Positions 1 to 7,319 of a DNA stretch of 64,000 nucleotides are shown piece by piece (the first letter of the stretch is position 1; each line of letters starts with the position of its first letter). The translations under genes and the position numbers were made by a program. Below the pieces are notes generated by a model. It saw nothing but the letters and a program-made list of their open reading frames with translations, made no database searches and was not told the DNA's origin. This DNA is from Turicibacter sanguinis (lineage in GTDB: Bacteria; Bacillota_I; Bacilli_A; MOL361; Turicibacteraceae): the NCBI RefSeq assembly GCF_013046825.1, contig NZ_CP053187.1:2011001-2075000 (forward strand), written 5' to 3'.

Positions 1-95
1 GTTCTACGTTATTAGTATATAACAGGTCTTATTATAAGTAAAATTAATTGTTATAATGCTAACAATAAGTAAAAATAATAATAGAGGTGTCAAAT

Positions 96-986
96 ATGAT
101 TGATGAATTAAGATCATTTATTCAGGTAGTCGAAAATCAGAACTTTACAAAGGCGGCAAAGAAGTTAAACCTATCACAACCGGCAGTTAGTTTGCATATT
201 TTAGGACTTGAAAAACAACTTGATACCAAACTTATTTTGCGATCTAATAAAGAAAAAAACTTTTTATTAACATCAGATGGGGAAATTTTATTTAAACGTG
301 CAAAAGAAATTGTTCATCAGTATGATGATATGATTAATGAAATTAAATCACACGCAATGGAAGTTAAAGGAACCCTAAAAATTGGAGCTAGTTTGACGAT
401 TGGAGAGTATCTGCTACCTTCTATTCTTGGAGAGTTATCTAAGTTATATCCTGCCCTCAGTTTTGAAGTTACCATTGAAAATAGTCAGTCTATTTTAAAT
501 AAAGTGAATCAATTAGAGCTTGAGATTGGGTTAGTTGAAACTGAGATAGAAAGTGATCAATTGAATCGAGTCCCATTTTATCGGGATGTGCTACAAGTAG
601 CCTACACGAGTAGTTTAGTTCCTCCAAACAATCCAGAACACTATCATCAGTTTTTTAATGAGCAAGTATGGTTATTACGAGAGTCAGGATCAGGGACGAG
701 AGAGAGAACTGATTTCTTTTTAGAGAATTATGGAATTACACCGTATCGTCGAATTATTCTGGGGAGTAACTATATTATTAAAGAAACGCTCAGACAGCAA
801 CCCTCAGTTACCTTTACTTCAACGTTAATGAAGAAACAAAAGTTTGAGGGAATTGAGTATTTAGAAGATGAGGGATATCAATTATCACGATTATTTTATT
901 ACGTGACAAAAGATGGCGTTGTTTTGAGTAAACGCGTTCAAATTTTTATGGCTTTATTACAGGAATTATATGAGCCAGTAAAATAA
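96..986 (+). CDS. LysR-family transcriptional regulator (CysL-like)
   Basis: Predicted DNA-binding regulator of about 296 aa, the usual LTTR length. The N-terminal winged HTH is visible at about residues 15-40 (NFTKAAKKLNLSQPAVSLHI) and is followed by a periplasmic-binding-protein-like effector domain that begins with the GTLKIGASLTIGEYLLP segment typical of the CysL/CbbR branch. A GTG at 87 is also in frame, but it lies inside the AGAGG ribosome-binding site; ATG 96 sits 8 nt after that site and is preferred. The effector is unknown. It stands alone and ends at a terminator shared with rpsD. The LysR gene at 37501 is a visible paralogue with the same RIGAS-T-G pattern. Confidence 0.85.
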   Translation: MIDELRSFIQVVENQNFTKAAKKLNLSQPAVSLHILGLEKQLDTKLILRSNKEKNFLLTSDGEILFKRAKEIVHQYDDMINEIKSHAMEVKGTLKIGASLTIGEYLLPSILGELSKLYPALSFEVTIENSQSILNKVNQLELEIGLVETEIESDQLNRVPFYRDVLQVAYTSSLVPPNNPEHYHQFFNEQVWLLRESGSGTRERTDFFLENYGITPYRRIILGSNYIIKETLRQQPSVTFTSTLMKKQKFEGIEYLEDEGYQLSRLFYYVTKDGVVLSKRVQIFMALLQELYEPVK

Positions 987-1020
987 AAAAAAGACTTCGG
1001 AAAATCCGAAGTCTTTTTTA
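985..1020. terminator. Bidirectional intrinsic terminator between LysR and rpsD
   Basis: Ten-bp stem AAGACTTCGG (991-1000) / CCGAAGTCTT (1006-1015) with A-runs on the left and T-runs on the right, so it works in both directions for the two convergent genes. Confidence 0.9.
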
Positions 1021-1035
1021 ATGAGCCATTAAAGA

Positions 1036-1635
1036 TTAACGGCTGTAGAACTCTACGATTAAGTTTTCGTGGATGTCAGCGAATACTTCTGAACGTTCTG
1101 GTAAACGTACATAAGTTCCTGTCATTGTAGCTTCATCGAAAGTTACGAAGTCTGGACGGTGGATAGTAGCCTCTAAAGACGCTTTAACTACAGCTAAGTT
1201 AGCTGATTTTTCACGTAAAGAGATTGTTTGTCCTGGTTTTACTGAGTAAGAAGGAATATCAACGCGTTTTCCATCTACAGTAATGTGTCCGTGGTTTACT
1301 AATTGACGAGCTTGACGACGAGTCGCAGCTAATCCTAAACGATAAACTAAGTTATCTAAACGAGATTCTAACATGTATAAGAAGTTCTCACCATGTTTAC
1401 CTGCTAATTTACCAGCTTTATCGTATGTACGACGGAATTGACGCTCAGTCATTCCATAAGCATGACGTAATTTTTGTTTCTCTTGTAATTGTAATCCGTA
1501 TTCAGAGATTTTTTTACGAGATTGTCCGTGTTGCCCAGGTGCATAAGGGCGTTTTTGTAATTCTTTTCCGTTTTCTAAGATAGAGTATCCTAAACGACGA
1601 GAAATTTTCCAGCTTGGTCCAGTATAACGAGCCAT
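1036..1635 (-). CDS. rpsD: 30S ribosomal protein S4
   Basis: Small-subunit primary binding protein that nucleates 16S rRNA assembly, 199 aa, full length. The start [16 protein letters not shown], the basic [13 protein letters not shown] loop and the S4 RNA-binding domain (about residues 88-150, [20 protein letters not shown]) are canonical. The N-terminus lacks the four zinc cysteines, so this is the zinc-independent form. An AAAGGAGG ribosome-binding site precedes the ATG. It is monocistronic, as in Bacillus, with its own promoter and a leader of about 200 nt that probably carries S4 autoregulation. Confidence 0.98.
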   Translation of the reverse strand: MARYTGPSWKISRRLGYSILENGKELQKRPYAPGQHGQSRKKISEYGLQLQEKQKLRHAYGMTERQFRRTYDKAGKLAGKHGENFLYMLESRLDNLVYRLGLAATRRQARQLVNHGHITVDGKRVDIPSYSVKPGQTISLREKSANLAVVKASLEATIHRPDFVTFDEATMTGTYVRLPERSEVFADIHENLIVEFYSR

Positions 1636-1842
1636 GCTAATACCTCCTTTAATTTGTAAGAAATTTGATTTTGCATATCAAAAAAGGAGAAAATTTATCT
1701 TTACCTATAAGATAGATTAAAATCTCATATCCTCGCCTTTGCAGCCAAAAGGTTATACGATATGCCATCAGCCAAGCCAAGCTTTACTGAGGTTTAATCT
1801 AAACGTTATAGTCTGATAAACAGCTGCCTTTAATATACGCAC
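1636..1842 (-). promoter_or_regulatory. Long 5' leader of rpsD, candidate S4 autoregulatory element
   Basis: About 200 nt separate the rpsD promoter from its start codon, with no ORF. The transcript strand contains several pairable segments, including a GCTTGGCTTGGCTGATGGC stretch. In Bacillus and other Firmicutes rpsD is autogenously repressed through a pseudoknotted leader; a leader of this size and position fits that. I did not derive a full fold, so the assignment rests on gene identity and leader length. Confidence 0.45.
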
Positions 1843-1848
1843 TCAAGT

Positions 1849-1877
1849 ATAATATCAACTTTCATTTGTATTGTCAA
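1849..1877 (-). promoter_or_regulatory. Sigma-A promoter of rpsD
   Basis: Reading the minus strand: TTGACA (1872-1877), a 17-bp spacer, then TATTAT (1849-1854). Near-consensus -35 and -10 boxes. Confidence 0.8.
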
Positions 1878-1928
1878 CAAAAAATCCCTATCTCATACAT
1901 TTACCATTTAATCTCTACAAAAAAAGGT

Positions 1929-2411
1929 TTAAATAAGTGATTCAACCAAAATTTGAACGAATTTTTCTAAGTAATGTTGATCGGTTTTTGAAAATCGATT
2001 CAAAAGCGGACTATCAATATCAAGGACCCCCATTAATTCGTTATCTTTAATAATCGGAACGACAATTTCAGAGTTGGTTGCACTATCACAAGCAATATGG
2101 CCAACAAATTCATGAACATTTTGAACTAATGCAGTTTGCTTTGTTGTTGCAACATAACCACAAACTCCCTTATCAAATGGAATACGAATGCAGGCTGGTA
2201 GTCCTTGAAAGGGTCCTAGTACGAGTTGGTTGTTTTTTACGAGATAGAATCCGACCCAGTTAATTTCCTCTAAAAATACATTTAGTAAGGCAGATGCATT
2301 AGAGAGGTTTGCAATTAAATCCGATTCTCCTGCAATTAAAGCTTTTAATTGTGCTAAAACGAGTTCGTAATTTTCTTCTAAAGTTCCAGTGTAAGCTTCT
2401 TTTTGAAACAT
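1929..2411 (-). CDS. GAF-domain free methionine-(R)-sulfoxide reductase
   Basis: Cytoplasmic enzyme that reduces free methionine-(R)-sulfoxide (fRMsr; Bacillus YtsP type). The 160-aa protein is a single GAF domain. Three cysteines, C74, C84 and C108, have the spacing (10 and 24) of the catalytic and resolving cysteines of E. coli fRMsr, in the contexts LPACIRIP, KGVCGYVA and HIACDSATNSEIV. In Bacillus the orthologue also lies near rpsD and ezrA, so the neighbourhood is conserved. The ATG is preceded by a weak CAGGGGGA ribosome-binding site. It is transcribed toward rpsD and divergently from ezrA. Confidence 0.9.
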   Translation of the reverse strand: MFQKEAYTGTLEENYELVLAQLKALIAGESDLIANLSNASALLNVFLEEINWVGFYLVKNNQLVLGPFQGLPACIRIPFDKGVCGYVATTKQTALVQNVHEFVGHIACDSATNSEIVVPIIKDNELMGVLDIDSPLLNRFSKTDQHYLEKFVQILVESLI

Positions 2412-2496
2412 CTTAAATTCCCCCTGAGATTTAATCTATAAGTTGGAGAAAATTATAACAAAAAATATAAGAAAAACATAGAAAGAATAGGATTTT

Positions 2497-2525
2497 TTGA
2501 TTAAATTATGATATTATTGTAAGAT
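2497..2525 (+). promoter_or_regulatory. Probable sigma-A promoter of ezrA
   Basis: TTGATT (2497-2502), 17-bp spacer, TAAGAT (2520-2525), about 35 bp before the ezrA start. Confidence 0.5.
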
Positions 2526-2561
2526 AAAAAATAATTATTAATAATCGTGATGGAGGATACT

Positions 2562-4289
2562 ATGGGAGATTTTAAGTTAATACTCTTGATTGTAATGGTC
2601 ATTGTTCTCGTGACTGTATTATTATATTCAATCATTATTGTCTCAAAGAAGAAACAGTATTATACGAAAATCGATGAGCTTGATTATTTCAAACATGAGA
2701 TATCTAATAAGACGGTACCGTTTGAGTTAGCAAAGTTACGCAGTACAAAAAAGAGTGAACGCATTGTAAAAATGGTGCAACAATGGGAACAACGTTGGGG
2801 GAAATTAGAAGCACAATTTATTACTGTCACGGAACAAATTATTTATGCGGAAGAGTTGGTGTCACAACGTAGCTTTTCCGAGGTTGATGAATTATTAGAG
2901 GAGACGCATCAACAATTAGAGGGGCTCAATCAAGAGGTTGAGGGTTTATTAAATGAAATTAAAGAGTTAAAAAAATCAGAAGAACGTAGTCGTTCAAACG
3001 TCTTAGGGTTAAAAGAACACTTTGAACAGTTAAAGATTCAATATGAGGGGGAAATTGATCAATTTACTGAATTTAAAGAAGAAATTAAACAGTTATTTAA
3101 AGACATTGAAAGTTTATTTTTTAAATTTAATGAATGTATGGAAGATTGTAATTATGATGTAGCAGATGAAACCATTGCGACGATTAAAATAGAGATGGAA
3201 AAAGTAACGATTATTTTTGATCGTGTACCGATTTATTTAACGAGTATTAAAACTGAGATTCGACCTTTATTAAAAGATGTTTTAAAAAGCTATGAAAACT
3301 TAACACAGTCAGGTGTCTATTTAAAACATTTAGAAATTGAAGAAACAATATCGATTTATAAAGAACAGTTATCACAAATGACGGATTTAATTAAACAGTT
3401 TGAATTTGAGCAAATCGAAACACGCTTGATGGAAATGAGTCAAGATGCGAAACAAATGATTACATTCATGAAAAAGGAATTAGAGATTCAAGATTCTTTA
3501 ACGGCTGGATTAAAAGAAGTTAAAGAGTCCATTTCAAAAATGAATAAACAGGCCGATCATTTAAGTCAACGTTATGATAATATCAAATCAAATTATACAT
3601 TACCTGAAGAAGATGAAGATAACTTTAATTTCATTTTAAATGAGGTTAAAATTATCACGAATAAATATGAATTTTTAGAAAAAAATGCGCAACAAAAACA
3701 AACGGCCAATTCAATTCTTTGTCGTGAGTTAGATGAGATTTTAAATCAAATGGATGAGATTGAACAACAGTTAAACATATTTGAACATGAAATTGAAAAC
3801 TTATATGCGGGGGAAAAAGAGGCTCGTCAACGTGCGCTTAAGTTATTAAAAGCCTTTAATGATTTAAAAGGATACTATCAACAAGTGAAGTTACCAGTTA
3901 AGAATGACGAGATAAAACAAATGATGGGCTCAGCGAATCAAATGATGATGTCATTATTTGAGACGATTGGGCAAATGCCAATTAATATTACGGCGATTGA
4001 GGAGCAATTAAAAACCGCTGAGGATATGATTCAAATGCTCAGTTTTAAAGTTGAAAAAGAGGTTCAGCAATTAAAATTAGCAGAGCGTTTAATGGTTTAT
4101 GGACATCGTTATATTGGCCGTGAAGGCATGTACGTGGTCGATTTAACGATTGCAGAAGATCAATTCAGACAAGGAAATTATGAAACAGTGATTCATAACA
4201 TGAAAGATTTAATTAAAACATTAGAAGGTTCAGCGTTTGATTTTACATTTGATCAGTTTAAACAAGAATTAGATTGTTATTTATTATAG
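2562..4289 (+). CDS. ezrA: Septation ring formation regulator EzrA
   Basis: Negative regulator of FtsZ ring assembly that also links the divisome to cell-wall synthesis. The protein (575 aa; Bacillus about 560) has one N-terminal transmembrane helix at about residues 5-25 (ILLIVMVIVLVTVLLYSIII), then cytoplasmic, almost entirely helical, Glu/Lys/Gln-rich coiled coil corresponding to the spectrin-like repeats of EzrA. A GTG at 2547 is in frame, but the TGGAGG ribosome-binding site at 2551-2556 fits ATG 2562. Upstream of cysteine desulfurase and thiI as in Bacillus, but separated from them by a terminator and a new promoter. Confidence 0.93.
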   Translation: MGDFKLILLIVMVIVLVTVLLYSIIIVSKKKQYYTKIDELDYFKHEISNKTVPFELAKLRSTKKSERIVKMVQQWEQRWGKLEAQFITVTEQIIYAEELVSQRSFSEVDELLEETHQQLEGLNQEVEGLLNEIKELKKSEERSRSNVLGLKEHFEQLKIQYEGEIDQFTEFKEEIKQLFKDIESLFFKFNECMEDCNYDVADETIATIKIEMEKVTIIFDRVPIYLTSIKTEIRPLLKDVLKSYENLTQSGVYLKHLEIEETISIYKEQLSQMTDLIKQFEFEQIETRLMEMSQDAKQMITFMKKELEIQDSLTAGLKEVKESISKMNKQADHLSQRYDNIKSNYTLPEEDEDNFNFILNEVKIITNKYEFLEKNAQQKQTANSILCRELDEILNQMDEIEQQLNIFEHEIENLYAGEKEARQRALKLLKAFNDLKGYYQQVKLPVKNDEIKQMMGSANQMMMSLFETIGQMPINITAIEEQLKTAEDMIQMLSFKVEKEVQQLKLAERLMVYGHRYIGREGMYVVDLTIAEDQFRQGNYETVIHNMKDLIKTLEGSAFDFTFDQFKQELDCYLL

Positions 4290-4302
4290 AAAGTAAATGG
4301 GG

Positions 4303-4347
4303 AGACTATCTATACAAGGAGGATAACTTTGATAGATAGTCTTTTTT
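4303..4347 (+). terminator. Intrinsic terminator after ezrA
   Basis: Eleven-bp stem AGACTATCTAT (4303-4313) / ATAGATAGTCT (4332-4342) followed by a T-run. The 18-nt loop contains a perfect AAGGAGG Shine-Dalgarno sequence (see findings). Confidence 0.85.
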
Positions 4348-4686
4348 ATTTGAAACGATTGAAGTAGTGAAATGGAAATAATTCAGTTTAAGTGGGAGAT
4401 AATAACGATAAAGAGAGATTTTTTCCGTAAGACAACATATGTTAGTAGTGGAGGAAATTAATTTTTTTCTCGCAAAGCTCCTTATTTCCTCATATTTTAT
4501 AATGTAAACAAATCATAGAATGACCATTTTATTTATCATAGACGTTTACGAAAATCGTCATTTGTGATTCTATCATAAATGTGGTATAATGTCGAAACGT
4601 GAAATACACTAATTTATAGTGAGATTAGTAGTAAGAATGGACGTTTAAAATGGGCGTGAGATGTTTATGTCGGAAGGAGAATGACC
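4348..4686 (+). other. Intergenic region before the cysteine desulfurase gene
   Basis: No ORF with a ribosome-binding site was seen. It holds the promoter described separately and a leader of about 90 nt. No known riboswitch was recognised. Confidence 0.5.
4562..4590 (+). promoter_or_regulatory. Probable promoter of the cysteine desulfurase-thiI operon
   Basis: TTGTGA (4562-4567), 17-bp spacer, perfect TATAAT (4585-4590). Confidence 0.6.
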
Positions 4687-5832
4687 ATGATTTATTTAGA
4701 TAATAGCGCGACCACTTCAGTTGATCCAGAAGTGTTGACAGCTTTTACAAAAGTTAATCAGAACTTCTGGGGAAACCCAAGCTCACTTCATGCCTTTGGA
4801 GCTCGTGCTGAACAACTATTAATTCAAGCAGAAAAACAAACCTTATCTTTATTGAATGCTAAGCAACATAAAGTGATTTTTACATCTGGTGCAACAGAAA
4901 GTAATAATTTAGCCATTCGTGGTGTCTGTCATGCCTATAAAAATCGTGGTTGTCATATCATTACAACCCCAGTGGAGCATGCCTCAGTTTATGAAACAGC
5001 CGAAGACCTGGAACAAGAAGGTTTTCGCGTAACTTTCATTGATGTAAAAAAATCTAAAACAGAAATTTTAAAACAAATTGAAGAAGCAATTTGTGAAGAT
5101 ACGATTTTAATTTCTTGTATGCATGTTAACAATGAAATGGGAATGATTTTCCCAATTTATGAAATTGGACAATTAATTAAAAAATATCCAAAAATAAAAT
5201 TTCATGTTGATGCTGTTCAAAGTGTAGGGAAAATTCCTGTTGATATGGATAAAATGAATATTGATTTATTATCATTCTCTGCTCATAAGTTTCATGGCTT
5301 AAAAGGGTGTGGAGCTCTCGTAATGAATCAATATTTAAAACTTGTTCCTGAAATTACAGGTGGTCATCAAATGTATGGCCTTCGTTCAGGAACGATTAAT
5401 GTAGCAGGGGCAGTAGCTTTAGCCAAAGCTTTGCGATTAGCGATTGAACCTTTAAATGCAAATTATAATCATGTTAAATCATTATATGACTATACAGTAA
5501 AAGAATTAAAAGCGATGGACGGAGTAACGGTAAATGACTGCTATCCTGAATTAACACCATACATTATTAATTTTGCTGTTGAGAATATTAAAGGGGAAAC
5601 ATTAGTTCATGCTTTAGAGGAACATGATGTTTATATCTCTGCTAAATCAGCTTGTTCGTCAAAGTCTGCTCAAGCATCAAGAATTTTACTAGCACTTGGA
5701 GTTAGTGAAGAGGTGGCTTTAGATAGCGTACGATTAAGCTTTGCTAATACGTCAACACTTGAAGAAGCGACACAATTCATAAATGCACTAAAACTTGTCG
5801 TTGTACAAATGAGGAAGGAAATGATGAAATGA
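4687..5832 (+). CDS. Cysteine desulfurase (IscS/NifZ-like), sulfur donor to ThiI
   Basis: PLP enzyme that converts cysteine to alanine and carries persulfide sulfur, here most likely for tRNA s4U and thiamine thiazole synthesis through ThiI. Full length at 381 aa. It shows the MIYLDNSATT start, the ATESNN segment, the PLP lysine in SAHKFHG (about K201) and the catalytic cysteine in KSACSS (about C323). ATG 4681 is also in frame but touches the AAGGAGA site; ATG 4687 has normal spacing and the family N-terminus. The stop overlaps the thiI start (ATGA), indicating translational coupling. Bacillus has the same pair, NifZ-ThiI. Confidence 0.93.
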   Translation: MIYLDNSATTSVDPEVLTAFTKVNQNFWGNPSSLHAFGARAEQLLIQAEKQTLSLLNAKQHKVIFTSGATESNNLAIRGVCHAYKNRGCHIITTPVEHASVYETAEDLEQEGFRVTFIDVKKSKTEILKQIEEAICEDTILISCMHVNNEMGMIFPIYEIGQLIKKYPKIKFHVDAVQSVGKIPVDMDKMNIDLLSFSAHKFHGLKGCGALVMNQYLKLVPEITGGHQMYGLRSGTINVAGAVALAKALRLAIEPLNANYNHVKSLYDYTVKELKAMDGVTVNDCYPELTPYIINFAVENIKGETLVHALEEHDVYISAKSACSSKSAQASRILLALGVSEEVALDSVRLSFANTSTLEEATQFINALKLVVVQMRKEMMK

Positions 5833-7058
5833 TTTATGACCGTATATTAGTTCGCTATGGTGAATTATCAATTAAAGGAAAGAATCGTAAGTATTTTAAA
5901 AATGCCTTACACCGTATTATCCGTCGTAAATGTCGTTCGTTAGAAAACATTACGTATGAAATCACACGTGATCGTTTCTATATTATTTTAAATGGAACGG
6001 CGCCAGAATTAGTGACAGAGCAATTAGATAAAGTATTTGGATTACAGTCATATAGCTTATGTGCTCGTTGTGAAAATGATATTGATGCTATGAAAGCATT
6101 AGCTTTAGAGATTATTAAAGAAATGCCACAAGTTCCTACAACATTTAAAGTCGAAACAAAGCGCGCTCAAAAACAATTTCCAATGACTTCAGGTGAAATT
6201 TCACGTGGAGTGGGAGCTCACTTATTAATTAATACTGAACATTTATCGGTAGATGTTCATCATCCAGATGTGACAGTATTTGTTGAGGTTCGTCGTGAAG
6301 GAACATTCATCATGGCAGAACATATTAAAGGATTAGGTGGATTCCCTGTTGGAATTAGTGGGAAAGGTCTTTTAATGATTTCTGGTGGAATTGATAGCCC
6401 AGTAGCGGGATATTTAATGCAAAAACGTGGAGTTGAAATTGAAGCGATTCACTTTGCATCACCACCGTATACATCAGTTCGATCAAAACAAAAAGTATTA
6501 GACTTAATGGAGAAAAATGCACATTATGCGCCAGTAGATGAAATTAACGTACACGTTGTTCCGTTTACTGAATTACAAACAGCTATTTATGAAAACATTC
6601 CAAATAGCTATACCATGACAGTTATGCGTCGTATGATGTATCGTATTGCTGAAGGAATCGCTAAAAAACGTGAAATTTTAGTTTTAGCAAATGGAGAAAG
6701 CTTAGGACAAGTTGCTTCACAAACTTTAGCAAGTATGTATGCCATCAATGCGGTTACGAATATGCCAATTATTCGTCCAGTTGCGACACTTGATAAAAAT
6801 GAAATTATTGAGATTGCGAAACACATCGATACTTATGATATTTCAATTCGTCCATATGAGGACTGCTGTACGGTCTTTGTTCCGGAACATCCTGCAACAA
6901 ACCCTTCATTAGAAAAATGTATTGAGTTTGAACAAAACTTTGATTTCGAATCATTAGTGCAAAAATGTATTGATGAAACAGAAATTATCACAGTACGTGC
7001 CGGAGAAATGATTGAGTTAGAAGATAATGCCGTTTGTGCATTAAATGATTTATTCTAA
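5829..7058 (+). CDS. thiI: tRNA 4-thiouridine synthetase ThiI
   Basis: Adenylates U8 of tRNA and transfers sulfur to make s4U; also feeds thiamine thiazole synthesis. The 409-aa protein has a ferredoxin-like N-terminus, a THUMP domain (about 60-165), and an ATP-pyrophosphatase domain with PP-loop SGGIDSP (185-191) and the conserved YEDCCTVF motif near the end. It lacks the C-terminal rhodanese domain of the E. coli protein, as in Bacillus, so sulfur is presumably handed over directly by the adjacent desulfurase. It overlaps that gene by 4 nt and ends the operon. Confidence 0.95.
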   Translation: MIYDRILVRYGELSIKGKNRKYFKNALHRIIRRKCRSLENITYEITRDRFYIILNGTAPELVTEQLDKVFGLQSYSLCARCENDIDAMKALALEIIKEMPQVPTTFKVETKRAQKQFPMTSGEISRGVGAHLLINTEHLSVDVHHPDVTVFVEVRREGTFIMAEHIKGLGGFPVGISGKGLLMISGGIDSPVAGYLMQKRGVEIEAIHFASPPYTSVRSKQKVLDLMEKNAHYAPVDEINVHVVPFTELQTAIYENIPNSYTMTVMRRMMYRIAEGIAKKREILVLANGESLGQVASQTLASMYAINAVTNMPIIRPVATLDKNEIIEIAKHIDTYDISIRPYEDCCTVFVPEHPATNPSLEKCIEFEQNFDFESLVQKCIDETEIITVRAGEMIELEDNAVCALNDLF

Positions 7059-7097
7059 AAAAAAAGCTAAAAGAAGAAATTCTTTTAGCTTTTTTTA
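7057..7097 (+). terminator. Intrinsic terminator after thiI
   Basis: Long A/T-rich stem around AGCTAAAAGAA (7065-7075) / TTCTTTTAGCT (7080-7090) with a seven-T tail. Confidence 0.9.
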
Positions 7098-7241
7098 TTT
7101 TCAGTTAATAAAGATCAGACTTTAAATGGTTTTTTTAGACTAATTTTTCAATAATATTCCATAAAAACAGTTACAAAAAGCGTTTTTTGAACTAAAAATT
7201 ACTATTTTGTGAAATAATAAACGCTTTCACTACGTTTTCAT

Positions 7242-7270
7242 TAGACAAATAATTCACAATGTAATATAAT
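7242..7270 (+). promoter_or_regulatory. Sigma-A promoter of adhE
   Basis: TAGACA (7242-7247), 17-bp spacer, perfect TATAAT (7265-7270). Confidence 0.75.
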
Positions 7271-7283
7271 TACAACTGTAAGT

Positions 7284-7301
7284 AAGTGAATGTATTCACA
7301 A
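7284..7301 (+). promoter_or_regulatory. Rex-like operator downstream of the adhE promoter
   Basis: AAGTGAATGTATTCACAA matches the Rex consensus TTGTGA-N6-TCACAA at all positions except the first two. It covers the predicted start of transcription, where a redox repressor sensing NADH/NAD would block adhE. This is the known control of adhE in many Firmicutes. No rex gene is in the window. Confidence 0.65.
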
Positions 7302-7319
7302 TCTTGAGGAGGAGTCGGA

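Noticed and set aside
7205..7230. CcpA cre site in the adhE upstream region
   Set aside because: Only partial match, lacking the TG of the left half.
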